The notes beneath the pieces are model-generated. The model made no database searches and was not told where the DNA came from. It saw nothing but the letters and a program-made list of their open reading frames with translations. The position numbers and the translations under genes were made by a program. DNA of 64,000 bases from Thereva unica (taxonomy: Eukaryota > Arthropoda > Insecta > Diptera > Therevidae): contig OX465281.1 of the NCBI GenBank assembly GCA_949987705.1, positions 167,414,516 through 167,478,515 of the forward strand. The letters are read 5' to 3'. Within the stretch, counting starts at the first letter, position 1, and each line of letters begins with the position of its first letter. This document shows, piece after piece, positions 1 to 11,265 of this stretch.

Positions 1-205
1 TACAATAACTCAGAAATCACAGCTCAGTATCAGATAAGAATTATAGCAATGATTAAGAATAACATACTGAATACAAAAATGCAATAAACTCAAAATCGTC
101 AAATTTGCACTTTATTCTCCCTGAGTAAATTAACCAACTTGTATAGTCTCCCTGTGTAAAATAACCAACTTGAGATTAGGCGAGGTGAGATTGTAAACAC
201 GAATT

Positions 206-625
206 GGAGAGACATTTCTTGTTTTTTTACGGTAGTAAAATATCAAATTTTTGCCATTTCTTACATTTTTCGAGGGAGGAAAATTTTGTATTGAAGAGAC
301 ATTTCTTACATTTTCTGAGGGAGTGAAATTTTGTTCTGAAGAGGCATTTCTTACATTTTTCGAGGGAGGAAAATTTTGTACTGGAGAGACATTTCTTACA
401 TTTTCTGAGGGAGTGAAATTTTGTTCTGAAGAGGCATTTCTTACATTTTTCGAGGGACGAAAATTTTGTACTGGAGAGACATTTCTTACATTTTTCGAGG
501 GAGTGAAATTTTGTAATGAAGAGACATTTCTTACATTTTTTGAGGGAGTGAAGTTTTGTAATTGAGATATATTTTTTACATTTTTTGAGGGAGGAGAATT
601 TTGTATTGGAGAGAGATTTTTTACT
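206..625 (+). repeat. 45-bp tandem repeat array
   Basis: About eight to nine units of 45 bp are built around the core catttcttacattttt followed by gagggagtgaaattttg. Neighbouring units alternate between two variants (ctgaggga and cgagggag forms), giving a 90-bp higher-order period in the middle. Because 45 is a multiple of three, one frame stays open for 104 codons (251-565) and reads as a 15-residue repeat (FLTFFEGGKFC...). I regard that as a by-product of the period, not a gene. The array is bracketed by similar sequence, a motif gattaggcgaggtg near 175 and aaattaggcgaggtgg near 655, so the array may have grown inside an older interspersed repeat. Confidence 0.9.
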
Positions 626-1142
626 TCTTTTGCGGTAGCAAAATATCCAACTTGAAATTAGGCGAGGTGGAATTGCAAAGTAGCATTAAGGAGTCGTAGA
701 TTTCTTATATTGTGTAACAATTTGAACTTGTTTAATTAAAACGATTTTTCGTTATGTTAAATACTTTTTAATGTTCCCTTAGCCTTTTATTAAATAGATT
801 TCACTTATGTAACGTGGAGTTATTATTATTGTAACTATCTTTATTGCATGAAACTAATTTAGAACACTGTGGGGTTAATCTCTATTTATTTATTTTTTAG
901 TAGAAACTTTTTTAATTATTATTGATCTTTATTATTAGCTTTTTTAAATTCAAGGAATCAACAGTCAAATTAATTAAGTGAATGTTTTCATTAACTTGAT
1001 GCAAGTCGGCTGTTTTTTTGTCCACTCAAGTAATATGAGAATATGGGACGATGTCCCTACACCTACATTACATACTTATAGGCCGTTTAATACACATTAT
1101 AATTAACCTTGTAAAAAAGCTCTTCATTGTTTTTTATTTCAT
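626..1142. other. AT-rich spacer
   Basis: I see no coding segment or structural RNA here. The left part (to about 690) is the diverged flank of the 45-bp array. Confidence 0.5.
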
Positions 1143-1145
1143 TTA

Positions 1146-2539
1146 AGGTCGATTCACACTATACGGAATGTCAACGTTACGTCACGGAACGGCAGCGGCA
1201 AGTGAATTTTGCTTTCGATTCGCACTTAAACATCACGTCAACGTTACGTCAATTTTGCCGTTCAGTCTCACTCCTCAGCACCAGCTACAAACTAGAACCT
1301 ATAGCGGAAGGCCTTATAGGAGAATATCAAGCTGGTTTTAGGACAAACAGTTCAACGTCGGTCCAATTGCTGACCTTAAAGCAAATTCTGGAGAAAACCT
1401 GGAAAGGAATGTAGATTTACACCAGATATTTGTTGATTTTCAACAGGCATATGACCCAATAAACTGAGAGGGGCTATACGAGATCTTATAGGAATTAGGA
1501 GTCCCCTCAAAGCTGGTACTACTGATCAAATGCGCAACAATTAGCGAAGGATAGGATCCAAAATGTTATAACAGAAAAGTTTGAAGTGCAACAAGGACTT
1601 AGACAAGGAAGTGGGCCGGGCCCAATGCTCATAACCTCGCCATAGAACGGGTGATAAAGAAAACGTCAGTCAAGATAAGCGCATCAATAGCTAAACAGTC
1701 GGTATAATTTCTTAGTTATGCGGATCTGACCATCCGTGGCAAGGTCCTTTTTGGCAGCAAAAGAAGCTGATGTCGAATTAAAAGAGGCGGCAAGGACATA
1801 AGTCTGAAGATAAATGAAGAAAAACGAATGTGATGCAACAATCCCCATTAGGAAGATTTAGAATGTGAAAAAATATAACCACCGACGAACATAACCTAGA
1901 AATACTCGATAAAACAGTCTACCTTGGGTCTACAATCACAAAAAAAAAACGAAAAAAAAAAACGAAGAAATAACTAGACGAATACTACTGGCTAATAGAG
2001 CCTTTTACGCCCAAAAACAAATACTGCACTCAAGATTTGTACACATGACCCAGGACATAGAGAACAGAGAGGATGGAATATGGCGAAGAAGAGATAGAAT
2101 AACGAGTTGTATAAAATTTTTGACAACCCACAACTCTCAACATTAATAAAAATGACCAGACTGAGACTAGCTGGCCACGTAATCGTATCCCAAAATGGCT
2201 TATGGTATCAGAAATTTGGATAGACGAAAAATGGATAGACTCTGTGACGGTTGTCACATCAATGCTCAATATTCGGAACAGAAACTTGGAGAAAAGCTTT
2301 AAAGGAGGCCTACAGCTCCTCATGTCGCCGAACCTTTTCAACTAAATTTTCATCTTCCATGATAAATTAGTTCAATACAAAAAAAGATAAATGCTTGACA
2401 AATTCCAAATGCTTCCGTTACTACGTTCACATTGAACAGAATAGATCAGTCACGTCAAGGCACGTCACGTCAAAATATAGTTTGAAACTAATGTTGAAAA
2501 ATATTTTGACGTGCCGTTCCGTATAGTGCGAATCGACCT
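1146..2539. mobile_element. TIR element with TTA target duplication, carrying a LINE fragment
   Basis: The ends are inverted repeats starting aggtcgattcacactatacg on the left. The first 23 bases match the reverse complement of the right end with one difference. Both ends are followed by sub-terminal runs of acgtca/tgacgt. The element is flanked by tta at 1143-1145 and 2540-2542. A three-base TWA duplication is typical of the PIF/Harbinger superfamily, but no transposase is present, so that assignment is inference. The inside is a decayed LINE reverse transcriptase, annotated separately. Confidence 0.8.
1285..2341 (+). pseudogene. LINE reverse transcriptase fragment, family A copy 1
   Basis: Degenerate non-LTR reverse transcriptase on the plus strand. 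Readable pieces in order are a YQAGFR segment near 1327, a palm segment VDFQQAYDPIN near 1434, a RQGSGPGP segment near 1600, an ADD-like region near 1720, a KINEEK segment near 1810 and a thumb/C-terminal tail near 2250. All are interrupted by stops and frameshifts. The same protein is better preserved at 4540-5191 plus 10416-11265, which shows the order is collinear. This copy lies wholly inside the TIR element at 1146-2539, so it was captured by or inserted into it. It cannot make a protein. Confidence 0.8.
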
Positions 2540-2542
2540 TTA

Positions 2543-3904
2543 CTTTTTTTTTGTCATTTTGGCAATACAATAGCAACTCGCCTTATTTGAAGTATGAGAT
2601 TGTACTGGCTCAAAAGAGAAAAGAGGCACCTCTTACAAACTCATTTTAAAATCGTGTCCTACCCAACACTAGTTCACTGACCCCGACATATGTATCATAT
2701 GAGAGGGCATGACAAGAAGAATACAACTAGTGGTGTAGCGTCTTTCTAAATTCAAAATGACGAAAGGCATATAATAGACTAAAAAGCAGAAAATAATGGG
2801 CTAAATAGTAGAAAATATAATTTATGTAATATACATTAACAAATCACTATAAATAAATATATTGGTTCATTTACTTCCTTTGTCTATTGTTATTTTAAGA
2901 CAATCGCACTCCAGTCACGCGTACGAGCTGACTTTTTTAACTTTCAATCAAGGGTAGGCGGAAAATAAATTTAAAAAAACACCTAGATTGGAAAAAATCG
3001 AAAATTGTTTCTGAGGAAGAAAGCGAAGAAAAACTGGGAATGGATTGTAAAATTCTTGCAGACTATACAAGGAGTTACAACTCTTATGGGGAAAATAACC
3101 GAAAATGGTAGCAGAAGTAGTAGAAGCTAAACTTGTAGTTCATTTTTGGCCACAGATGTCGCCTAAATCTGACGTGCCCCACATCAAGTTAGCTGCTTTT
3201 ATCCATTTCGACGATTTTTTCAAAATTAAGTTAGTCGAAACGGGAAAATGCTTGAAAAAAACAAATCATTGGAAATTAATAAAAATTCATTAGAAAATCT
3301 ATAAATTGGTTAAATACGAAAAATCACATCGATATAAATCCGATTTTTCAAGTTAGGCGTAAACATAAAATATTTTAGTTATTAACGAACTTGGCCATGA
3401 ACCGGATGAATATAATCAGCCATGTTTTTTGGAGTACATATGACTGTGGCGCCCTCATTATTCAAACGAAAATTGACAACACGAAGTTTGTACTCCTTGT
3501 ATAGTCTCCCTGGTAAAATGAGTCAAAGGAGTTGGTTTTAGTTTTTTTGTGAGGTCGAAAAAGAGGTAGGAGATAAAAACAAAGTGGAGGTGATGAAAAA
3601 GTGTGTTGCTCAACGTGTAAATTTATAAGGAGGTTTTAGTAAAGTTGGAGTTAGAATAGAACTTAAAATGTTCCTATAAAAAAATCAACCAAATAAAAAA
3701 ATCGATAAGAGGAAAAAATTAACCGCTACCTGTAGAAGAAATTAATGGGCTGCCAAAGAAAATTTGGATCCATTATCTAATACGAAGAAGGAATAATACA
3801 TGTGTTTAGGAGGATGGTCTCAAAGAAAATTGCATGTTAGGATTATGATGCTTAAAGCGGATAAGATAAAGGTGGTTTTTAGTATTCTTGAAGCATATTT
3901 AATG
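2543..3904. other. Unassigned AT-rich stretch
   Basis: No recognisable gene. A motif ttgtatagtctccct near 3495 repeats the one near 138, so the 5' flank of the 45-bp array has a relative here. A 62-codon open frame at 3105-3293 resembles nothing I know. Confidence 0.4.
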
Positions 3905-4267
3905 AGCGCGTTTATGCTCAAGTTAATTTAACTGAGTTTCGCAAGTTAACAACGGCATAAACAGCAAATTTTTTAGCGCTGTTAGCTAACTTATTTCTGC
4001 TTTTTGACTTAGCTAAAATGCAGCACAGCTCAGTACTGTCAAAATGGATTGATGTTTGCTTATAAATTTTTGTTGTAAGCAAATAATTTAGAAGATATTC
4101 TTTTTATTATTAATTTTTTAACTTTTTGTTACTTGTAAAATGAGAAATGTTATTGTTTTTGCTTGTTATTAGTTGTAAAATGTGAATTATTAAATGGTCT
4201 GCTAGAAACGGTGCTAAGTTAACAGCGCTAGTTTAACAGAGTTAAAGTAACTCGGGGGTAAACGCGG
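3905..4267. mobile_element. Short non-autonomous element with imperfect TIRs (MITE)
   Basis: The left end gcgcgtttatgctcaagtta and the reverse complement of the right end (ccgcgtttacccccgagtta) match over about 33 bases with several differences. Repeated gttaac/gttagc motifs follow on both sides. There is no coding potential. The target duplication is not clear. Confidence 0.6.
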
Positions 4268-4539
4268 CCAATATCTGTTGATTTAGGTAAATAGCGTATG
4301 TGTCAAATTCGTCAATAGGCTCATGTGTGGACGGCAAGAAGAAAAAGATGGAGCCGTCGTGGTTCATTAAGTAGATACAGTTTATTTGCTTTCATTAATG
4401 AAAACAGAAAAATAGCATTTCTATAAAAAAAATTTGTCTGATAATATCCAGAAAGACAGCATCCTGTGCGGTTATCTTAGAATGCGATTCGAAAGTGGGA
4501 AGCAAACGTAGTAGTTTTTGTATCGCTGAGTCGCATCGT

Positions 4540-5191
4540 ATTGAAATTATTGGCTGATAAATATTCGATACTGAGCTGCTGAAGGAAGAAGGACCCCAAC
4601 TATTACAAACCTTACATGAACTCATATGCATCATCTGTGAGGAAGAATTTATACCAGAGGACTGGAAGAAGGCGATACATACGAATATACAAGAAAGGAT
4701 ATTAAATTAAACTGCAAAAACTACAGAGGCATCTCACTCGTCAGCACCAGCTACAAAATCTTCACAATCCTTGTGAACCAAAAACTGGAACCTATATCGG
4801 AAGGCCTTATAGGAGAATATCAAGCTGGTTTTAGGACAAACAGGTTAACATCGGACCAACTGCTGACCTTAAGGCAAATTCTGGAGAAAACCTGGGAAGG
4901 AATGTAGATATATACCAGATATTTGTCGACTTTCAACTGGCATATGACTCAATAAACAGAGAGAGGCTATACGAGATCCTATCGGAAATAGGAGTCCCCT
5001 CAAAGTTGGTACAACTGATCAAATGCGCCACAAATAGCTTACTGGCAAAAGTAAGGATCCAAAATGTTATAACATAGGAGTTCGAAGTACGTCAAGGACT
5101 TAGACAAGGAGATGGCCTGGGCCCCATGTTTTTCCACCTGGCCCTAGAGTGGGTAATAAGGAAAACGTCAGTCCAGAGTAGTGCATCAATA
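4540..5191 (+). pseudogene. LINE reverse transcriptase, family A copy 2, 5' part
   Basis: Plus-strand fragment of a non-LTR reverse transcriptase. It starts within the fingers region: TELLKEEGPQLLQTLHELI near 4560, then PEDWKKA, GISLVSTSYKI near 4733, GEYQAGFRTN near 4823, an AYDSINRERLYEI palm segment near 4940, and RQGDGLGPMFFHLALEWV near 5105. Several frameshifts and stops are present. The 5' end of the LINE, with any endonuclease, is missing, as is usual for 5'-truncated copies. The reading is cut at 5191 by a 5.2-kb insertion and resumes at 10416 with the catalytic ADD box. Confidence 0.85.
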
Positions 5192-5204
5192 CCCAGCTAG
5201 CACA

Positions 5205-6299
5205 GATTTCAATTTGTAACAAAATGTTACAATTGGGTCGTATTCCAATTTTTTTAAACAAATGTAGTCACATGTAGGTTGTATTATTATCTCGAATTAA
5301 CAATTGGCAACAAATCATCCGGTTCAGTTACACTACAGTTCTATTTTTGTTACGGAAAAATGCACTTGTTGTAAAAAGGTTCCATAACAGTTGTAAACAG
5401 TTGTCATATTTAAATTAAATTATAGTTATTAAAACATTTCCTGAATATTTTTATATTGTAACTGCCTAAAAAAAGTAACTATTATAGTTAACAACCCTAA
5501 TGTGACTAAGTTGTTGTAAGTTTTTATCAAATTAATATTACATTTTAACGGTTCAAAACGCTGTAGGGAGGTTTTTTTGCAGTTACAAGGACTTTGGAAA
5601 AAATCTGTCAAAAGCTCCATATTTTTCATCATTCTATGTTTTTCTACACTATGCAGTTTTATTTAAAAGAAATAAAAGCGATTTTCTATGGTGTTTTTTC
5701 TTTCCTATAACCATTTTTTAGTACAATATAGCACTAGGAGCTTAAAAAAATGTGTTTAGCAGTAGTTTTCAGATTGCCATGCTGATTTTAAAAACTTCTA
5801 ATTCTCCAATTATTTACCAAATTTTCTTTTTTTGGGTGGCGCGTGAATTTTCCAGAGGCAAGTCACCCACATTTATCAACAAAATGGCATTCGTTTTATA
5901 ATTTTGGTGTGAAATCCTGCAATGTTTTAATTTTAAAGTACATAGTGAGTAGTGTCTTGTCTTTACGTTTCAATCCATTATATCTGACTTTTGAAACACA
6001 CTTAAACTGCGATTTCTTTTTTGTTACATATATGAATAACTAGCATAAAACCCGCGTGCCTTGCAACGCCTTTAAAAACTGTTTATTATGTGCAATGTTT
6101 TCCTTAAAAAAAACCAAGTCAGCTGTTATTATCCCTAAAAAGGGTTTATTATAGTGCATTTTTTTAATAAATATGGTAAACAAATTGCTGCGAATATCAC
6201 CTCTGCTCAACAAATCTGCAAGTTTTAAAGTAGATTGGCATGTATATGTCATCAAGAAAAGTGACAAGAAATTAAGAAGAAATTATGAAGCAATCACAA
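5205..6299. other. AT-rich left arm of the 5.2-kb insertion
   Basis: Low-complexity AT-rich sequence with repeated tgtaac/gttaca words near the left end (5215-5400). No gene recognised. Open frames at 5843-6043 (+) and 6040-6267 (-) show no family features. Confidence 0.4.
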
Positions 6300-7235
6300 A
6301 TGAATATTAAATAAAGTGAATTTCGAGTCATTCATTTCTACGTGATTATAGGGATACACTGTCAAAATTTCAGCCCTTCAGCTTCAGAGGTTTGGGTTAA
6401 CCCCTTAGGGGATGAATTTCGAGTAATCGCTTCTTAGTGGATGTCCATGTCATTATAGGGATGCACTGTCCAAATTTCAACCCTGTAGCTCCAGTAGTTT
6501 GGTAAACCAAATTTTACCCCTTTAGGGGATGAATTTCGAAAAATCGCTTCTTAGTAAATATCCACGTCATTATAGAGATGCACTGTCAAAATTTCAGCCG
6601 TTTAGCTCCATCGGTTTGGCTTAACCCCATTTAACCCCCTTAGGGGATAAATTTCAATCGCCCCTAAGTGGATGCCCACGTCATTATAGTGATGCACGGT
6701 CAAAATTAGAGCCCTCCAGCTTCAGCGGTGTGGGTTAACCCCATTTCACCCCATTAGGGGATGAATTTCGAAAAATCGTTTCTTAGTGGATGTCCACGTC
6801 ATTAAGGGGGTGCACTGTCAAAATTTCAGCCCTATAGCTCCAGCGGTTTGGGTTAACCCCATTTCACCCCGTTAGGGGATAAATTTCGAAAAATCGCCTT
6901 ATAGTGGATGTCCACGCCATTATAGGGATGCACTAACAAAATTTCAGCCCTATAGCTCCAGCGGTTTGGGTAAACCCCATTTCACCCCCTTAGGGGATGA
7001 ATTTCGAAAAATCGCTTCTTAGTAAATGTCCACGTCATTATAGAGATGCACTGTCAAAATTTCAGCCGTTTAGCTCCAGCGGTTTGGCTTAACCCCATTT
7101 AACCCCCTTAGGGGATAAATTTCAATCGCCCCTAAGTGGATGCCCTCGTCATTATAGTGATGAACTGTCAAAATTTCAGCCCTATAGCTCCAGCGGTTTG
7201 GGTAAACCCCAATTCACCCCCTTAGGGATTTTTTT
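6300..7235 (+). repeat. 107-118-bp tandem array, eight units
   Basis: Eight units can be anchored on the words cattatagggatgcactgtc / caaaatttcagccctatagc, near 6345, 6452, 6569, 6683, 6801, 6919, 7037 and 7151. Each unit also has ggtttgggttaaccccattt and a ccccttaggggatgaatttc palindromic core. Units 3-4 and 7-8 share private variants (agccgtttagc and caatcgcccctaag), which means a block of four units (468 bp) was duplicated. The GC-rich skirt 7236-7330 (gggccgcgggaccccgattt) continues the repeat family. Confidence 0.9.
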
Positions 7236-7494
7236 GCATTTTTAAGGGTGACGCCCGTGTTTTAGGGCCGCGGGACCCCGATTTTCGTTATCAGCGACCC
7301 CAAAAACCTTTAGGGTTCAATTTTCTGAACGGTGTTATTTTGGAACACCCCCTTCCGCGTTTTGAATGGACTAAAGTACCTCACGCATTGCACTGACTGC
7401 AGGCTACCGAGTAGAAAATCAAATCCATGTCGTGTTTGGCCGCATGACTTGTATTGGCTTAGTTTCTATAGACAACTTAGTTTCCATTGCCATT

Positions 7495-8650
7495 GGGGGT
7501 ATTCAGACGCTGCCATAAGTGTGCTGAGCAAAACCGGTTTTATTCAACCCCTCGGAACACACACGGGGCGTAATTGTGTTTTTCTACGCCTCTTGTAGAA
7601 TACGAGCATTCTGATATTGCTTTTAGACACGGAATTGCGGGCATTCCGCACTCGTGTGGAATATTCATTCCATCACTTGTTATGGAATGACTACTAGGGG
7701 CGACATCTGTTGCTCAAAAGCCAAGCATATGATGGTGTTATTCTCTTTATTTATTAATTAATAAATTAAAGGAAAAAAAGAAATATTTCAATAATAAACA
7801 ATCAAAGATGTTCCGCTAGACCATTTTTGCTTTAAATAAACAATTCAATTATTAAATTACAGAACATAAAAGCATTTTTTGAATAACTTTTCGACGAACA
7901 TTATTGAACCCGAAGTGCCAAGTCCCATGCCATCTACGGCGAACACTCAGAATTCCACAATTAACAAAGCTCAATTAAGTAATATTCCTAATGTAACAAT
8001 TTCAAACTGCAGTAATTTTACTATAAATTTTGTTAATAATAAAGAATAAAAATTATTTTAAAAATGTTTAAAGATGGTTTGGGAATTATTTATTGATATT
8101 TACTTTTTATAATTATTTTGGATAGTTAAAATTGTTACGAATGAGCACTACTAATATGTTATTTAGGGTTAAAATATCTTGCTGTGCTTTATGCATTTAT
8201 ATTTTTAACAATAGCTATACATTAGGTAGGTACGTTTTTGTTTACAAAATAATAATAAAATCTATTTTAGAGGCGTAGAAAAAGTATAGTCTGCAACACG
8301 TTTTGAATGGCATATTCCGCACTCGTGGACCGCCACCCTCGCCTTCGGCTCAGGTGGCAAACTTCCACTTGTGCGGAATATGCATCATTCCAAACTTGTT
8401 ACAGAATATACTATTAGAACATTTGAAAGCTTTACAGGAATGTTTAAATGTATTGTAAATAAAATTCACTTGTCAGACAAAAACAGAGCTAAAGAAAACA
8501 AGAGATAGAAGTAAAATTTTATATGTGTGTAAGTTTTCACGCGTTTGCTTTTGCGTGAAAAATGTTTCGTTAAGTTCTTCCGCTCCCTTCCCTCTCTCAT
8601 CTATAAAACCGGGCTTACTTGCCATGAATGTGCACCGTCTGAATACCCCC
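7495..8650. mobile_element. 1.16-kb TIR element starting GGGGGTATTCAGAC
   Basis: The ends gggggtattcagacgctgc (left) and its near inverse on the right (gtctgaataccccc, ending 8650) form TIRs. Flanking att occurs at 7492-7494 and 8651-8653. The interior is AT-rich. It contains an inverted pair of segments around a GC-rich centre near 8310-8390 (ccgccaccctcgccttcggc) and a related half near 7630-7665. No open frame of note. Confidence 0.65.
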
Positions 8651-8829
8651 ATTGACCATGAGCGTTGTCATCTGGTGTGTGAAGTTGCTTCGACTTGAGG
8701 AAATTTTTTTTAAATATTTACACTTCTGTTATTGTTAGGAGAGGAGAGGCATCATACAAGTGAAACATTTTTGCAACTGATTAATGATTTATTTGAAAAT
8801 TAAAGTAATTAAGTAATTATTATTAGATT

Positions 8830-9235
8830 ACACAAAAGTCCTTTTTCGTTGCTTTAGCGTTTGCAAATCTTTCCACAATTTTTTTCAAATTTAATAATTT
8901 GTAAAAAATCACTTTCTATGTACGGGAGCGCAAGTAATTTTTCACTCTTTTAAGAGCTGAAAAAGACTCTTTGTCAAAAAAATTCTTTATATCATCTCCA
9001 CATTCGGGAACATGCATGAAATATTGAAACTTTTTATTAACTGCAACAAACCCTTTATGGTTCTGGCAGAAATAGAATACTCGGTCTCGGTGTCAGATTT
9101 TAAAAACTGCGCCAAATGGACGATTTCTTCTGCAAATGTTTCTTCTAAATCAGGGGCATATAGTTATTTTAACTTTTTTGCTTTGCTTCTAATAAATTCA
9201 CTGTCGTTTAGTTCATGCAGTTTTGCATAAAGGCG
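8830..9235 (-). pseudogene. hAT transposase C-terminal dimerisation fragment
   Basis: Read on the minus strand from 9235, the translation ends with the hallmark of hAT-type proteins: a CMFPNVEMI segment, then an FSALKRVKNYLRS segment near 8945. It is interrupted by stop codons near 9155 and 8990. In intact relatives (for example ZMYM1-like or DUF4371 proteins) this region lets transposase monomers pair. Only this last piece is present and it cannot be functional. It lies downstream, in the same direction, of the MADF fragment at 9494-9664, inside the 5.2-kb insertion. Confidence 0.7.
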
Positions 9236-9493
9236 CGTCCACACCAAGGAAACATTGTAAAAGAAACAAAACAGAAGCAGAGTTTTTTTTACAAAATAAA
9301 TGTTTTCCAGTTTTTAAAACTGTTTAATAAATGTTTTGAATATGTTTGAAAAACGTTTTTGAAACATTTGAAGAACAATTGTACAAGAAATGAGGAAACG
9401 AATTTGTTTCTGATTTGTTTCAGTGTTGTAAAATGTATTCGCCTGATCACGTGGCACTATTTTTTGCTTGTTAAATAGTAACGAACATTTCTG

Positions 9494-9664
9494 CTAAAAA
9501 AATTTTAACTCTTTATTAACTTGTTCTGGATCTAAATGTAGTTCCTTAGAAATTTCTGCAACCGCGTCACCTTTCTTTGTTTTATTTTTATAATCGGAAT
9601 CCGTTGCATCCCAGATTATTCGCTTCATTTCAATCTTTTTGATCAATTCAATTGTTTTCTCCAT
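9494..9664 (-). pseudogene. MADF-domain fragment
   Basis: A 56-codon minus-strand reading frame, from an ATG at 9664 to a stop at 9494, begins with MEKTIELIKKIEMKRIIWD, followed by an acidic/basic stretch with DYKNKTKKGDAVAEISKEL. The order of a Glu/Ile-rich helix, a conserved Trp-Asp, Tyr-Lys-Asn and a second amphipathic helix is that of a MADF domain, a Myb/SANT-related DNA-binding module found in insect transcription factors and in the second protein of PIF/Harbinger elements. The domain stops before its last helix, so this is either a truncated copy or a single exon. Its location in a transposon suggests an element gene, not a host gene. Confidence 0.65.
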
Positions 9665-9775
9665 ATCCCATTTGAAGTTATCGATGTTGATGCTTTAAAG
9701 ATTACGAATCCACTACAAATATGCATAAAAACTGAGGCTTAATTGATTGAAACACAATAGAAACATTCATTGGTG

Positions 9776-10121
9776 CAAGTTACACTATCCATCATTCGAT
9801 ACTCACATCAAAATGGTTTGTGTATGATGCAGGTATTTCACTAAGCATTCATTTTGCTGCCTCTTTTTCGTGTAAAGATTGTGATGCGTTTGTAGTTGTG
9901 CAATAAACGCGAATGAGAGGGGGAATTTCTCATAGTTTTCGCAGACCTCCGAGTATGATGTTTTATTTGTGTTAGTGTAATGGAGGGTGAGTCTGGCAAA
10001 TTTTCTGGCTCAAAAGTGAGGAGTCATATGACGCATGAATTGTACTTCCCTGCGACCCCTTGCCTAAAAAACCGGTTTTGTGTATGGGGGTAATAAACGA
10101 AATGAATGATAGTGTAACTAG
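9776..10121. mobile_element. Short inverted-repeat element (MITE), copy 1
   Basis: Left arm gttacactatccatcattcg and right arm cgaaatgaatgatagtgtaac are inverted. The interior shares long words with 54490-54810 (tgtgtatgatgcag, gtgtaaagattgtgatgc, caataaacgc, ctcatagttttcgcagac), so these are two copies of one family. Confidence 0.65.
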
Positions 10122-10415
10122 CATTGTCTCGGTCTAGTTGAAATATGTAGGGTAGATTCAATGATGCTGGATTAGTGCATGCGAAGAGACGATTTCAGAG
10201 CGCCCCCCGATCCTCTCGCCCTAGCCTGCAGCCTAATTAGCCTAAGGGTTAATCAGGCCTTGGCTACAGCACATTTTTCGCCTCGTTGCGACCAAAGTTG
10301 TTGCAAAATAAACATTAAAAATCTGCTTTTCAGTCGCAATGGAGTTTCAGTCACACTGCATATCTTTTCTTGCGACTCTTTTACTTGTTAAATTAACTCC
10401 ATTGTCCTAGCTGGG

Positions 10416-11265
10416 TAAGTACACAGTCGGTACAATTACTTGAATATGCGGATGACGTGAACATCGTGGGAAGGTCCTTCTTGGCAGCAAAAGAAGTCTA
10501 TGTCGAATTAAAAGAGGCGGCAAAGGACATAGGCCTGAAGATTAACGAAGAAAAAACGAAGGTGATGCAACAATCCAGAACAGGAAGATTTAGAATGGGA
10601 AGAAATATAACCATCGACGAACATAACCTAGAAGTAGTCGATAAAACTGTCTACCTTGGGTCTACTATCACAAAAAGAAACGAAGAAAAAGAAGAAATAA
10701 CCAGAATAATACTACTAACTAATAGAGACTTTTATGCCCAAAAACAAATACTGAACTCAAGATTTGTGCACAGGTAAACGAAACTCTTACTCTTCAAAAT
10801 AGTAATACGACCAGTACTGTGTTATGGTAGCGAGACTTTGACTATGACCCAGGACATAGAGGAACGAGTCAACAGGTTTAAGAGGAAAGTCCTCAGATGC
10901 ACAATAGGCGCAACGAGAGAGGATGGAATATGGCGAAGGAGATACCACAACGAGCTGTATGAAATTTTTGACGGCCCACAAATCTCAACTTTAATAAAAA
11001 TTAACAGACTGAGACTAGCCGGCCACGTAATCAGGATGGAGGACAATCGTATCCCAAAACGGCTTATAGCCTTAGATATTTTGGGAAGTAGGCCAGTAGG
11101 TAGACCCAGGAGGAGATGGATAGACTCTGTGACGGCTGACGCAGAATCAATGCTCAACATCCGGAACTGGAGACATGCTGCAAAGGACCGTCAAACTTGG
11201 AGAAGTGCCCCAGAGGAGGCCAAGGCTCGATTTGGGCTGTAGCGCCATTGGATGGATGGACGAAA
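10416..11265 (+). pseudogene. LINE reverse transcriptase, family A copy 2, 3' part
   Basis: Continuation of the reverse transcriptase after the 5.2-kb insertion. It opens with the catalytic YADDVNIVGRS box (about 10441-10475). A connection segment follows with GLKINEEKTKVMQQS and the YLGSTI motif near 10652. The thumb and C-terminal tail (open at 10838-11242) have RLAGHVIRMEDNRIPKRL near 11010 and GRPRRRWIDSV near 11100. This last motif ends many insect LINE ORFs, and the protein ends in KARFGL at 11242. A ggatggatgg simple repeat just after the stop (about 11252) looks like the 3' tail. One frameshift separates the two open parts near 10775. It is the best-preserved member of family A but lacks its N-terminus. 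The clade is uncertain. Confidence 0.85.

Larger units (their letters stand above)
5192..10415. mobile_element. 5.2-kb TIR insertion with TA duplication, splitting LINE A
   Basis: Left end cccagctagcaca (5192-5204) and right end tgtcctagctggg (10403-10415) are inverted repeats with one mismatch in 13. The flanks are ta at 5190-5191 and 10416-10417. Deleting the insert and one ta restores the same order of LINE sequence as in copy 1 (near 1690-1715), which independently confirms the insertion. The inside is a patchwork: AT-rich DNA, a tandem array, smaller TIR elements, a hAT fragment and a MADF fragment. A TA duplication fits Tc1/mariner-like and some other superfamilies. I see no matching transposase, so the class is undecided. 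Confidence 0.8.

Noticed and set aside
251..565. 104-codon open frame as a protein gene
   Set aside because: It coincides exactly with a 45-bp tandem array; the open frame follows from the period being a multiple of three.
6300..7235. CRISPR-like array
   Set aside because: Units are similar throughout, without short repeats alternating with unique spacers, and the context is eukaryotic.
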